NCBI RefSeq assembly: GCF_014697075.1
Contig: NZ_JACJRE010000035.1
Location: 22,610-86,609 of the forward strand
Length of the DNA: 64,000 nt
Source: Tolypothrix sp. FACHB-123
GTDB lineage: Bacteria; Cyanobacteriota; Cyanobacteriia; Cyanobacteriales; Nostocaceae
Reading direction: 5' to 3'
Positions 45,625 through 55,515 of this stretch are shown here, one piece after another. Position numbers and translations under genes: made by a program. The notes under the pieces were generated by a model. The model did no database searches and was not told where the DNA came from. It was given only the letters and a program-made list of their open reading frames with translations. How positions within the stretch are numbered: the first letter of the stretch is position 1; each line of letters starts with the position of its first letter.

Positions 45625-46548
45625 ATGACATCTAAAATTTCATGGTTGAGGCATAATAGCCTCTTGTGTGCATTTTTTTCTTTGGGTGTGATGGCTTATC
45701 AAACTATTCCTACTATCGCCCAAACTGTAATCAGAAATACGGCTGGTGCAGGTGCAAATGGTTTGCCGAATCAGCGATCAAATGAGGTCAGATTCACTGC
45801 TTCTCAAGCTGCTTTAGAAATTATTAAAACGGGCGATCGAGCAGCCGCAGAACCAGGAGATACAGTCATTTATCGCCTGACTATTAGAAATACAGGGCAA
45901 GCACCTGCGAGAAATATCACAATTACAGATAGGCTACCTTTAGGATTGCGATTTATTTCTAAATCCCTTAAAGGTTCTATTAGTAATACATCAGTAGCCG
46001 TAACAGCTAATGCTGCTAATAACCGGTCGGTAACAATTTCCCTTAACTCTGCTACAGAATTGCCACCCCAGGGAATTTTGAATGTCGTTTATGCGGTGGA
46101 AGTAACACCAGATGCGGTACGGGGAAGCGGGAGAAACTTAGCCCAAGCCCAAGCGGGAAATTTGACGAGTAACCAAGCCAGTCATGTGTTGCGCATTCGT
46201 CCGGGGATTCTCTCTGATTGCGGCACTATCATTGGGCGGGTGTTTGTGGATAAAAACTTTGATGGCGAACAGCAACTAAATGAACCGGGTGTACCCAACG
46301 CTGTGATTTACATGGATGATGGCAATCGTATTGTCACGGATGCTAACGGGTTATTTTCTTTAGCCAATGTTATATCCGGCTATCGGTCAGCAACACTAGA
46401 CTTGACTAGTCTACCAGGATATGCGTTAGCGCCAAACAATTATTTTATTGAAAGAAATAGCCAATCACGGATGGTGAAATTAGCTCCGAGTAGTTTAGCT
46501 CGTGTCAATTTTGGGGTTACACCTGCATTTTCAGGGGGTAAACGATGA
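45625..46548 (+). CDS. Exported DUF11 plus SdrD-B-like protein
   Basis: A 307-residue exported protein. A signal peptide (LLCAFFSLGVMAYQTIPTIA) is followed by a DUF11-type Ig-like repeat (AEPGDTVIYRLTIRNTGQAPARNITITDRLP, about residues 70-170) and an SdrD-B-like domain (GRVFVDKNFDGEQQLNEPGV to DANGLFSLANV) whose Asp-rich turn may bind calcium. Such domains occur in surface adhesins. It overlaps the next gene by 4 nt (ATGA), so the two are translated together, first in a four-gene operon. Confidence 0.85.
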   Translation: MTSKISWLRHNSLLCAFFSLGVMAYQTIPTIAQTVIRNTAGAGANGLPNQRSNEVRFTASQAALEIIKTGDRAAAEPGDTVIYRLTIRNTGQAPARNITITDRLPLGLRFISKSLKGSISNTSVAVTANAANNRSVTISLNSATELPPQGILNVVYAVEVTPDAVRGSGRNLAQAQAGNLTSNQASHVLRIRPGILSDCGTIIGRVFVDKNFDGEQQLNEPGVPNAVIYMDDGNRIVTDANGLFSLANVISGYRSATLDLTSLPGYALAPNNYFIERNSQSRMVKLAPSSLARVNFGVTPAFSGGKR

Positions 46549-49500
46549 TATCTCACAAAGATTTGGGTAAAGCAAGCAAAACCAGAGAGGGGATGCAAAA
46601 ACAGCAATTATCGCTTTTGCGCTTAACTGGACAAACCAAGGGTAAAAGAGTGATGTTTCTGGCGTTTTTGGCATTTATCGCCCCTACTTTTTTTGGTATC
46701 AAAGCCAGCAATAATCAAGTGTTGGCGACAGAACCAGAAAATAGTCAGCCACAAAATCTCACCCCTGAAGGACAAGCAGAAGTTGAGCGAGTTGTTGCTC
46801 AAGCCATTTCCCCAACTACCACACCCACGACAACAGAGCCAACTACCACACCTGCGACAACAGAGCCAGCTAGCCAAATTCCCCAAACTCCGGCTCCCAT
46901 CGCCCAACCGGAAACTATTCCCACAGAGCTAACACCGGTATCTTCACCCCAGAATCCGAACCGGAAATTGAAGATTGAAATTTTACCAGTAGGCGACCCT
47001 AGAGTCCAAGCTGATGGACGCTCGACAATCAAGCTACAAGGGCAAATTACCGACGAACAAGGGCAACTAATTCCCGAAGATGTATTGGTAACTTTAACTA
47101 CTAGCGCTGGTAAATTTGTCGGTGCAGACCAGGATAAAGACCAAGGCGGATTTCAGGTACGCGCCATTGATGGGGAATTTAGCGCAACTCTGCAATCGGA
47201 TATTAAACCCCAACAAGTTAGAATTAGGGCAGCTGTAGAGGAGATTAAAACGCGATCTGCCGTAGGCCGCAGCGCTCCGCGATCGCCTCAAATTACACCA
47301 GGCGAATCCACCTTTCCCCAACAAACCGACACTTCACTGATCGATAAAGTCGGGGAAGTACCAATTGAAGCTTTTACCCAAGTTGAATTTACTACCTATC
47401 TCCGTCCTTCGCTCACCACCGGGATAGTTAATCTGCGCATTGGCCCTGGTGGTACTAATTATTGGGGCAGTTTTCGCGACTTTCTCAACCCCGACAGAAC
47501 CGGGGGAACAGAAGTAGACTTGAGTGCGGCTGTCTTTACAACGGGGAAAGTTGGAGATTGGTTATTTACAGGCGCGTTTAATAGCGAACGTCCCATTAAC
47601 CAAGACTGCGAAGGGAGAAACCGCCTGTTTGGGGGAGTGCAATTCTGCGAACAGCAATATCCCGTCTATGGCGATAGTTCTACATTTACAGCCACCACCC
47701 CCTCTATAGATAGCTTTTATGCTCGCATCGAGCGTAGTCCCTTTATCCCCGGTGCTGATCCCGATTATTTCATGTGGGGGGACTACAACACCGAAGAGTT
47801 TTCCCGACCATCCCAACTCTATACAGCCACAGCTCGCCAACTCCACGGCTTTAAAGCGAACTACAACTTCGGCCCCTTACAAATTACTGGCTTATACGCC
47901 AACAATATTGAAGGCTTCCAACGGGATACGATTGTCCCCAATGGGGTGAGCGGTAATTACTTCCTTTCTCGGCGGTTGTTAGTTCCGGGAAGTGAAACAG
48001 TTTATTTAGAAGCCGAGGAAATTAATCGTCCGGGGACAGTAATTCAGCGCCAACAACTATTTCGCGGCCCCGATTATGAAATAGATTACGATCGCGGGAC
48101 GCTGTTATTCCGTCGTCCCATCCTCGCTACAGAACTCAATCCCTTTGGCGCTACTTTGGTGAGGCGAATTGTTGTTACCTACCAAAACGAAGGCGGACAA
48201 GATTCTAAACTCTATGGTGGACGACTGCAATATAATATTTCCCAAGATTTAGAGAGAAAATCCTTTTTTGGAGCCAGTTACCTGCAAGAAGACCAGGGAA
48301 GTCAAGAATTCCGCTTATTTGGCGCTGATTTTCTTTTATCTTTAGGCGATGCTGGTAAAATTGTCGGGGAATATGCCCGTTCTAACGGTAACCTCGTGGA
48401 TGGTCGAGATTTTAACGGTTCTGCATACCGTTTAGAAGCCTTTGGTAAAATTGGCGAGAGTTTCCTCGGTCAAGCTTACTATCGAGCTGTCGAACCTAAT
48501 TTTAATAACAACTCCACCTTTAGCTTTACCCCCGGACAAACACGTTACGGTGCATCAGTTCTCGCCAAAATCACTGACACTACTAGCTTTACTTTAGGTT
48601 ACGACTTTGAAGAAAATTACGGAACGGCGGCAACGGGAATCAACAGCACTCTCGGCTTTTTTGATTTATTCGACCCCCAACCCCAAGCACGTCCGGGAGA
48701 AGCCGTTAACAATACTCTGAAAACCTTCCGTGCTGGGATATTGCAAAGAATTGGGACGACGGATGTCAGTTTAGAATATGTCAACCGTTCTCGCGAAGAT
48801 AGAGTTAGTAACCGCTTTACTGGAGATGCAGATCAATTAGTTTCGCGGTTGAAAATTCCTTTAACTGAATCCTTAACCTTTCAAGGACAAAACGAACTGA
48901 ATTTAGGTGATAGCGATCCTCTCTATCCCAACCGCACCACCTTAGGTTTAGATTGGAAAGCCTATCCAGGGGTAACATTACGGCTAGCGCACCAATTTTA
49001 TGATGACAGCAGCTTAATACCTGGTAACTCCATCACTACCCTAGATACGATCCTCGATCGCAAATTGTCAGAGGATACAAGTTTGACTGGACGTTACTCG
49101 GTGCTATCAGCCTTTAACGGCTTGCAAGGACAAGGTGCGGTGGGGTTAAATCATCGCTGGGCGATCGCGCCAGGATTGCGGGTGAATGTTGGTTACGAAT
49201 ACATATTTAAAAACATCTTTAACGGAACTGCGGCTGGTTCTCAATTCGGTCAATACTATGCAGTTGGACAAACAGCGTCCTCGTTAGGACTATATTCTGG
49301 TTCCGTTTATAGTCTCGGATTCGAGTACACCGATAATCCTCAATTCCAAGCCAGCACTAGGTTTGAGTATCGGGATGGGGATGAAAGCAATAATCTAGTA
49401 ATTTCCGCCGCCGCTGCGGGTAAACTTTCGCCAGCGTTAACAGCTTTAGTTCGTTATCAGCAAGCCGGAGAAGCTAACGTCTTTCTCCCCTCGACAGTGG

Positions 49501-50183
49501 GTGTAATTTCTGAAGGTGTAAGATTCCAAGAACTAGGAGACACCTCCAACCTGAAACTGGGTTTAGCCTACCGCGATCCGAGTAACGACAAATTCAACGC
49601 CTTACTTAAATATGAATGGCGACAAAATTATGACTCAATTCCCGAAACACAATTAACAGGAAGTACAGCCACCGGACAGATTTTTTCTGCGGAAGCGATT
49701 TATGCACCTAGCTGGCGCTGGGAATTTTATGGCAAATACGCCTTTAGAAATGGGGTAACTTTCTTAGATGGCGATCGCTTCGATGCGGATGTGAATTTAG
49801 CCCAGTTACGAACGACTTACAGGCTAGGTTATCGTACCGATTTAGCTGTAGAAGGACGCTGGATTGGACAAACCTCCAATAGCGGCACGAATTACAACGA
49901 ATTTGGCATAGCTGTAGAATCTGGGTATTACTTAACTCCAGATCTGCGAGTGGGTTTAGGCTACAGCTTCGGTAGTGTTGATGACCAAGATTTTACTGGT
50001 TATCGTTCCCAAGGTGGTTTTTACGTCAACATTACTTTGAAACTGAATGAACTTTTGGGTGGCTTTGGCTTGCAAAAACCTGTACCCAAGCAACAAGAGG
50101 AATCGGAAGTAGAACCAATCGCCCAAGGGACATCTCAGAGTCAACTAATTAACCGTCTGAAGCAGTCACAAGCGATGAAGTAG
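46545..50183 (+). CDS. Ig-like plus outer-membrane beta-barrel surface protein
   Basis: A 1212-residue envelope protein. The start is set by AGGGGG 6 nt before the ATG at 46545, which overlaps the previous stop. A signal anchor (VMFLAFLAFIAPTFFGI) is followed by a Thr/Pro-rich linker (TTTPTTTEP repeats), a Big_1/invasin-like Ig domain (PVGDPRVQADGRSTIKLQ, about 140-235) and a long run of alternating amphipathic strands from ~275 to the end (GGFYVNITLKL), consistent with an outer-membrane beta barrel. A palindromic repeat at 47252-47286 encodes RSAVGRSAPRSP between Ig domain and barrel. It may anchor or export the other proteins of the operon; this is an inference. Confidence 0.8.
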   Translation: MISHKDLGKASKTREGMQKQQLSLLRLTGQTKGKRVMFLAFLAFIAPTFFGIKASNNQVLATEPENSQPQNLTPEGQAEVERVVAQAISPTTTPTTTEPTTTPATTEPASQIPQTPAPIAQPETIPTELTPVSSPQNPNRKLKIEILPVGDPRVQADGRSTIKLQGQITDEQGQLIPEDVLVTLTTSAGKFVGADQDKDQGGFQVRAIDGEFSATLQSDIKPQQVRIRAAVEEIKTRSAVGRSAPRSPQITPGESTFPQQTDTSLIDKVGEVPIEAFTQVEFTTYLRPSLTTGIVNLRIGPGGTNYWGSFRDFLNPDRTGGTEVDLSAAVFTTGKVGDWLFTGAFNSERPINQDCEGRNRLFGGVQFCEQQYPVYGDSSTFTATTPSIDSFYARIERSPFIPGADPDYFMWGDYNTEEFSRPSQLYTATARQLHGFKANYNFGPLQITGLYANNIEGFQRDTIVPNGVSGNYFLSRRLLVPGSETVYLEAEEINRPGTVIQRQQLFRGPDYEIDYDRGTLLFRRPILATELNPFGATLVRRIVVTYQNEGGQDSKLYGGRLQYNISQDLERKSFFGASYLQEDQGSQEFRLFGADFLLSLGDAGKIVGEYARSNGNLVDGRDFNGSAYRLEAFGKIGESFLGQAYYRAVEPNFNNNSTFSFTPGQTRYGASVLAKITDTTSFTLGYDFEENYGTAATGINSTLGFFDLFDPQPQARPGEAVNNTLKTFRAGILQRIGTTDVSLEYVNRSREDRVSNRFTGDADQLVSRLKIPLTESLTFQGQNELNLGDSDPLYPNRTTLGLDWKAYPGVTLRLAHQFYDDSSLIPGNSITTLDTILDRKLSEDTSLTGRYSVLSAFNGLQGQGAVGLNHRWAIAPGLRVNVGYEYIFKNIFNGTAAGSQFGQYYAVGQTASSLGLYSGSVYSLGFEYTDNPQFQASTRFEYRDGDESNNLVISAAAAGKLSPALTALVRYQQAGEANVFLPSTVGVISEGVRFQELGDTSNLKLGLAYRDPSNDKFNALLKYEWRQNYDSIPETQLTGSTATGQIFSAEAIYAPSWRWEFYGKYAFRNGVTFLDGDRFDADVNLAQLRTTYRLGYRTDLAVEGRWIGQTSNSGTNYNEFGIAVESGYYLTPDLRVGLGYSFGSVDDQDFTGYRSQGGFYVNITLKLNELLGGFGLQKPVPKQQEESEVEPIAQGTSQSQLINRLKQSQAMK
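47252..47286. repeat. HIP1-flanked palindromic repeat in a coding region
   Basis: GCGATC at 47252 and GATCGC at 47281-47286 flank TGCCGTAGGCCGCAGCGCTCC-like sequence. It is in frame and encodes the Ser/Arg-rich joint between the Ig domain and the beta barrel. Confidence 0.6.
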
Positions 50184-50215
50184 CAGCCCAGATTCAAGGT
50201 GTATAGGAGTGAGTG

Positions 50216-52510
50216 ATGTACAAAAAGCAAGGGAAAAATCAACCGCCAAGGACGAGGCAGTGCGTTGCGGAGGTTCCCTCCGTTGTAGCAACTGCCGTGC
50301 AGAAGAGGCGGAGACAGGAGAGGCTTTTGAGATTTTCGGGTATTTTGCCGTTAACTTTTTGCCTTGTTGGTTCTGGGGTAGCTGTGAGTCAAACAGCACC
50401 TATTACAGCCGTAGCTTTACGGGTAGTAGTTAACAGCAATCAAGATGGTAATATTCAGCCTGACGAACAGATAACTTTGCGGGAAGCCATTGAATTGGTA
50501 AATGGTACGCTAACAGTTGCTCAACTTAGCAGTGCAGAAAAGGCGTTAATTCAACCTTTAACTGAGGGCGGTTCGCGGATTGAGTTTAGTTTGCCCGCAA
50601 ATGCGACAACAATTTTATTACAGTCTCAATTACCAGATTTGGCGAGTCCGGGGTTAGTGATTGATGGGGGGACTCAGCCAGGATATGATGCGGCTGGTTC
50701 AGCGACAGCAGAAATTGCCATTCCCATTCCAGTCGTTGCGATCGCACCTGCACCAGATAAAGAAATTTTTCGCGGTTTAACTGTGGTAGCTGATGGTGTC
50801 ACCATTCGCGGCTTAAGTCTTTACGGATTTAATGCCAGTGCCATTAAGCAGCAGTTAGGCAATATTTTAATTTACGATGGCGTGCCCAAGCCGGTAACTT
50901 TGACCACGCCACCAGGGAATATAGTAATTTCTCACCGTTTACCCCCACCCAATACCACCCAGCAGCAACCGCCTAACAGCGATTTTCCTTTCTATGACAA
51001 GGATATACCGCCGAAAAATGTGGTAATTGAAAATAATTGGTTGGGGTTGACGACAGAAGAGAAAATGCCGGAAACTACATCAGCTTTCGGAGTTTACGTA
51101 TTTAATTCCCAAGGCACAACCATTCGCCGCAACCGCATTTACTACCATGATGGTAGTGCAATTATTACTTCGGTACGGGGTGAAAATACTTTAGTTCAAG
51201 AAAATATCATTGTTGGTAATGGCATTGCCGGGATGCCAGATGCCTTGAGAATAGAAGGTGTAGTAAATAAATCGCGCATTACTAGTAACTTAATTTGTGC
51301 CAATGACGGCGCAGGGGTGTATTTATTCAAACCTCAAGGTGACGTACAAATCCGCGATAACCGCATTACCTACAATGGCAGAAGGTTACGCCGAGCAGCA
51401 GTATATTTGATGGGTAGCGAACATCAAGTTACAGGTAACGAAATTTCCTACCAAACCGGGCCGGGGGTAGTGGTATCAGCTTTTCCTCAAACTGAACGTA
51501 ACACTATTCAAAATAACTCCTTTACGGCGTTGGAAGGGTTGAGTATTGACTTGAATGCGCAAAGAAATTTAGATGTTAGCGATTTTCAAAGGGGAGACGG
51601 GCCAAATCCTAAACGGAATTCGGGGAATCGTCGCTTAGATACAGGTAACGCCGCAATTAATGCGCCAGAATTTACCACGCGGGAATTTTTGCCTAATGGT
51701 AACAGCGTCACCTTAGTAGGTAAAGCCGATCCGGGTTCGGAGGTGACAATTTATCGCCTGGGAGATTATCAACAAGGTAAACAAGCACTGTATGAAACTG
51801 GTTACGGCGCATTAAGTCAACCTTTAGCTAGCGCTGCTGTGGATGAGAAAGGGCGATTTAGCGTTACAGTAGCCAATGTGAAAGTTGGGGATATTGTCAG
51901 CGCGATCGCAACTGATCCCAAATATGGCACATCCGAACCTGCGATCGCGGCTTTTATCGGCCCCAGAACAAATACACCCAGCTTACCACCCGCAAGTCGG
52001 CAAAACCCCATTCCCCAATGTACCTCTAGACCAGTACCACCTCCACCACCCACGCCACCCACACCAACACCACCACCTACCTTAATTCCACCCACACCAT
52101 TAAGAATTAGGGCACCAAGAAACGTTCACTTTGCCTTAGATAAATCCTTTATTAGTCCCGCGAGTGCGATCGTCTTGGATCGGGTAGCCCAAGTATTGCG
52201 ACAATACCCGGAGATTATCATTGAAATCCAAGGACATACCGATCCCCGCGCCAGCAATGAATATAACATTGCCTTGGGTAGAAGAAGGGCATTATCTGTG
52301 AGAAATTACTTATTACGCCAAGGTGTAGCCCCAGAACGGATGACAATTCGCACCTTAGGGGAAACTCAGAGAGTCAGTGAAGGTAGTAGCCGTGTAGATT
52401 ACGCACGCGATCGCCGTGCCGAAATTATCTACAAAGATGTCAGAGGCATAGATATCATCATTGAAGGCCAAGAACAAGACTTGCAATTAGAACCACCGAG
52501 AAGGAGATGA
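50216..52510 (+). CDS. Beta-helix protein with OmpA peptidoglycan-binding domain
   Basis: A 764-residue exported protein. The hydrophobic signal (ILPLTFCLVGSGVAVSQTA) comes after an unusual basic N-terminal ~40 residues, most of which are encoded by a palindromic repeat at 50256-50296. The middle is a right-handed parallel beta helix (repeated ITSNLICANDGAGVYLF, IRDNRITYNGR, VTGNEISYQTGPGVVV). A Pro-rich linker (PPPPPTPPTPTPPP) leads to an OmpA C-terminal domain (VHFALDKSFISP to IEIQGHTDPRASNEYNIALGRRRALSV) that should bind peptidoglycan. The ATG at 50216 lies 6 nt after AGGAG. It is the third gene of the surface operon. Confidence 0.85.
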   Translation: MYKKQGKNQPPRTRQCVAEVPSVVATAVQKRRRQERLLRFSGILPLTFCLVGSGVAVSQTAPITAVALRVVVNSNQDGNIQPDEQITLREAIELVNGTLTVAQLSSAEKALIQPLTEGGSRIEFSLPANATTILLQSQLPDLASPGLVIDGGTQPGYDAAGSATAEIAIPIPVVAIAPAPDKEIFRGLTVVADGVTIRGLSLYGFNASAIKQQLGNILIYDGVPKPVTLTTPPGNIVISHRLPPPNTTQQQPPNSDFPFYDKDIPPKNVVIENNWLGLTTEEKMPETTSAFGVYVFNSQGTTIRRNRIYYHDGSAIITSVRGENTLVQENIIVGNGIAGMPDALRIEGVVNKSRITSNLICANDGAGVYLFKPQGDVQIRDNRITYNGRRLRRAAVYLMGSEHQVTGNEISYQTGPGVVVSAFPQTERNTIQNNSFTALEGLSIDLNAQRNLDVSDFQRGDGPNPKRNSGNRRLDTGNAAINAPEFTTREFLPNGNSVTLVGKADPGSEVTIYRLGDYQQGKQALYETGYGALSQPLASAAVDEKGRFSVTVANVKVGDIVSAIATDPKYGTSEPAIAAFIGPRTNTPSLPPASRQNPIPQCTSRPVPPPPPTPPTPTPPPTLIPPTPLRIRAPRNVHFALDKSFISPASAIVLDRVAQVLRQYPEIIIEIQGHTDPRASNEYNIALGRRRALSVRNYLLRQGVAPERMTIRTLGETQRVSEGSSRVDYARDRRAEIIYKDVRGIDIIIEGQEQDLQLEPPRRR
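50256..50296. repeat. Palindromic repeat inside a signal-peptide coding region
   Basis: The arm starting GGCAGTGCGTTGCGGAGG (50256-50273) is complementary, with few mismatches, to CCTCCGTTGTAGCAACTGCC (50277-50296). It encodes QCVAEVPSVVATAV at the N-terminus of the beta-helix/OmpA protein. Similar elements are intergenic in Nostocales, from memory. Confidence 0.75.
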
Positions 52511-52606
52511 GGAAGGGGAGCAGAGGAAGCAGAGGAGGTAAAAATACTCAATGCCCAATGCCCCATGCCCAGTTAAACATTTACATCTTGTTTTAGGAAG
52601 CCAGTA

Positions 52607-55513
52607 ATGAAACCTTTATTGAAAAATCTACCTACACCCCTGAGAAGTACATTCCTCACCCTACTGTTAACCGCACCCCAAATTCCCTTAGGAAGTCTTT
52701 CTAGTCAAAAAGCCGTAGCACAGAATGTCACCTGTCCAGCTAATACAAGATTAGTCAATCTCAATTGGAGTGAGTTAAATTTCCAGACTGCCAATTTCAA
52801 TCAGACCTTCAATATTGGCGGTGTCAATATCAACTTCCGAATGGTAGAAAACCCACCTGGTTTTATTCGTGATCTCAGCCCTGGTGCCCTTGGCCCTGTA
52901 CCTTTTGGCATCCAACCAGGCCCCTATGGTGGCATTGATAAACCATATCTCCGTTGGGGGATTGATGCTATAGGACGCGCTCAAGGTACTGCTACCTTGA
53001 TTATTACTAGCGATCAACCCATTGTCTTACCATCTTCTCTACTATTTTTGGATGTAGACAGAAATCGCAGCGATGAAACAGGATTCCAGGATCAGATTAC
53101 TGTTACTGCTTCTAATGCAGGTGTAAATGTCCCAGTTACCTTGGTACGTGCTAATGGTAACGTGCCTAGTGTTACCGAAGTTATTGGTAATGTAGCGCGG
53201 GGACAAAATCCGCGCGTGGAACCAGGAAATGCACCCCCTGAAAGTTCAGCTGGTAATGTCGCCGCAACATTTGCTGGCCCAGTTACTAGCGTCCAAATTG
53301 TTTACCAATCAGGGCCGCTATTTGCACCCCCTAATCCCGGCCCGGGACAGGATGAGACAATTGGTTTAGCCACAGATATCGGCGTTTGCATACCAGGGGC
53401 TTCAATTGGTGATACTGTTTTTAATGATAATAATGGCAATAATGCTCAAGACCCTGGTGAACCAGGAATTCCCGGCGTTGGGGTGGAAATCAGAGATGGT
53501 AATGGCAATGTAGTTGGCACAGCTACGACTGATAATAACGGTCAATACCGAGTTTCTAATTTACCAGCAGGTCAATACACAGCCTCAGTTCCCCAAATAC
53601 CTAATGGATTGACCCCTACTCTAACTCAGCCTAATCCCATTACTTTAACGGCTGGGCAGAATTACGATTTAGCTGACTTTGGTTTCCGCCCGCCTGCTAA
53701 TAGTTCTATTGGTGATACAGTATACAACGATATTAATGGTAACCAACAACAAGACAGCAACGAACCAGGGATTGCTAATGTCACTCTTAACCTGACGCTG
53801 CCTGGGAATGATGGCATTTTGGGTAATGCTGATGATACTACCCAAACCACCACGACCAATGCTAACGGGAACTACAATTTCAGTAATCTGACAGCAGGCA
53901 ACTACAGAGTTACACTTACCCCACCTACGGAATTTACCGAAATTACTACTGGTAATGCCCAAATAGATGTGAATCTGCCAGCGAATCAATCCAGGACAGA
54001 TGTAGACTTTGGTTTGCGGCGTCCAACTACTGGCGTTCCCGGTTCAATTGGCGATACTGTATACAATGATATCGATGGCGACGGTCAACAAGATGCCAAC
54101 GAACCAGGGATTTCTAATGTCACCCTTACCTTAACGCAGCCGGGGAATGATGGGATTTTGGGTAATGATGATGATACTACCCAAACCACCACTACTAATG
54201 CTAACGGAATCTATAACTTTAATAATCTGCCAGCAGGAAACTACAGAGTTACACTTACCCCACCTACGGAATTTACCGAAATTACTACTGGTAATGCGCA
54301 AATAGATGTGAATTTGCCAGTAAATCAATCCAGGACAGACGTAGACTTTGGTTTACGGCGTCCAGTGACTGGTAATAGTTCGGTTGGCGATACGGTATAC
54401 AACGATATCAACGGTAATAGACAACAAGATAGCAACGAACCAGGGATTCCTAATGTCACTGTTAACTTGACGCTTCCGGGTAATGATGGAATTTTGGGTA
54501 ATGATGATGATACAACTCGAACTACTACTACCAATAACAACGGGAATTATGTCTTCAATAATCTCCCTGCGGGTAACTTCAGAGTTTCACTGATTACACC
54601 AGATGATTTTAGCGAAATTACTACCGGGAATCCCCAAGTTGATGTGACACTACAGGCAAATCAATCAAGGACAGACGTAGATTTTGGTTTGCGGAATCCG
54701 GTTGCTGGTACTGCTTCGATTGGTGATACTGTATACAATGATGTTAATGGTAATGCTCAACAAGATGCCAACGAACCAGGGATTGCTAATGTCACTGTAA
54801 ACCTGATTCTTCCAGGAAATGATGGCATTTTGGGTAATGCTGATGATACTACCCAAACCACCACTACTAATGGTAACGGGAATTACAACTTCAACGAGTT
54901 GCCAGCTGGTAACTACAGAGTTAGAGTGATTGAGCCTGAGGAGTTCCCGCAAATTACGACTGGGAATCCGCAAGTAGATGTGACACTGCAAGCAAATCAA
55001 TCAAGGACAGATGTGGATTTTGGTTTCCGCCGTCCTGGTACTGGTGCGGGTGGTGATGGTAATATCTTGTTGGTCAAGCGAATTACCGCGATCGCTTCAA
55101 CAAATACTCAAGGTAATCAATTCAATACTTTTGTCGATGACCCCAACGATCAAAATGATAATGCACTCAGTTCTGTTGCTATTGGTCAATATGAAATTCC
55201 TACACCCTTGCAAAGTGGTGATGAAGTAGAGTACACAATTTATTTCCGCACAGATGGCTCATTAGAAAATATTAATTTCTGCGATCTGATTCCCCAGAGT
55301 ACAACCTATCTACCCAACAGTATTTCTGTAACTGGTGGCGGTACTGGCGCAGATGGAGGAAGATTTTTCCCACCCCTGACACCAATAGAACAGATTCCCG
55401 AAAGTAGCGTTTGCGAAAATCGCAATAATCCCAACGGTACAGTAATTGTCAAATTGGGCAATATTCCTACCGCTCAATCTGGTTCTGTTCGCTTCCGTGT
55501 CAGAGTTAATTAA
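52607..55513 (+). CDS. Surface protein with five SdrD-B repeats
   Basis: A 968-residue exported protein. After a signal peptide (STFLTLLLTAPQIPLGSL to SQKAVAQ) comes a ~230-residue beta-rich domain (NVTCPANTRLVNLNWSEL onward), then five SdrD-B-like repeats, each opening SIGDTVYNDINGN..QDSNEPG with a calcium-loop pattern, and a C-terminal DUF11-like domain (SGDEVEYTIYFR). Repeats 2-5 are ~112 residues each and very alike at DNA level. Such repeats stiffen adhesin stalks in the presence of calcium. It closes the surface operon, 96 bp after the OmpA protein. Confidence 0.87.
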   Translation: MKPLLKNLPTPLRSTFLTLLLTAPQIPLGSLSSQKAVAQNVTCPANTRLVNLNWSELNFQTANFNQTFNIGGVNINFRMVENPPGFIRDLSPGALGPVPFGIQPGPYGGIDKPYLRWGIDAIGRAQGTATLIITSDQPIVLPSSLLFLDVDRNRSDETGFQDQITVTASNAGVNVPVTLVRANGNVPSVTEVIGNVARGQNPRVEPGNAPPESSAGNVAATFAGPVTSVQIVYQSGPLFAPPNPGPGQDETIGLATDIGVCIPGASIGDTVFNDNNGNNAQDPGEPGIPGVGVEIRDGNGNVVGTATTDNNGQYRVSNLPAGQYTASVPQIPNGLTPTLTQPNPITLTAGQNYDLADFGFRPPANSSIGDTVYNDINGNQQQDSNEPGIANVTLNLTLPGNDGILGNADDTTQTTTTNANGNYNFSNLTAGNYRVTLTPPTEFTEITTGNAQIDVNLPANQSRTDVDFGLRRPTTGVPGSIGDTVYNDIDGDGQQDANEPGISNVTLTLTQPGNDGILGNDDDTTQTTTTNANGIYNFNNLPAGNYRVTLTPPTEFTEITTGNAQIDVNLPVNQSRTDVDFGLRRPVTGNSSVGDTVYNDINGNRQQDSNEPGIPNVTVNLTLPGNDGILGNDDDTTRTTTTNNNGNYVFNNLPAGNFRVSLITPDDFSEITTGNPQVDVTLQANQSRTDVDFGLRNPVAGTASIGDTVYNDVNGNAQQDANEPGIANVTVNLILPGNDGILGNADDTTQTTTTNGNGNYNFNELPAGNYRVRVIEPEEFPQITTGNPQVDVTLQANQSRTDVDFGFRRPGTGAGGDGNILLVKRITAIASTNTQGNQFNTFVDDPNDQNDNALSSVAIGQYEIPTPLQSGDEVEYTIYFRTDGSLENINFCDLIPQSTTYLPNSISVTGGGTGADGGRFFPPLTPIEQIPESSVCENRNNPNGTVIVKLGNIPTAQSGSVRFRVRVN
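53705..55036 (+). repeat. Four ~336-bp tandem repeats within the SdrD-B gene
   Basis: Units start at 53705, 54044, 54380 and 54716 (periods 339, 336, 336 bp), each beginning with a TCNNTTGGYGATAC block. They encode SdrD-B repeats 2-5. Strong identity between units suggests recent duplication or gene conversion. Confidence 0.85.
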
Positions 55514-55515
55514 AT

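Noticed and set aside
45410-45631. 73-codon minus-strand frame
   Set aside because: Low-complexity hydrophobic translation of AT-rich DNA; overlaps the surface operon start.
53662-55000. Repeated minus-strand frames opposite the SdrD-B repeats
   Set aside because: They are antisense shadows of the repeated coding sequence.
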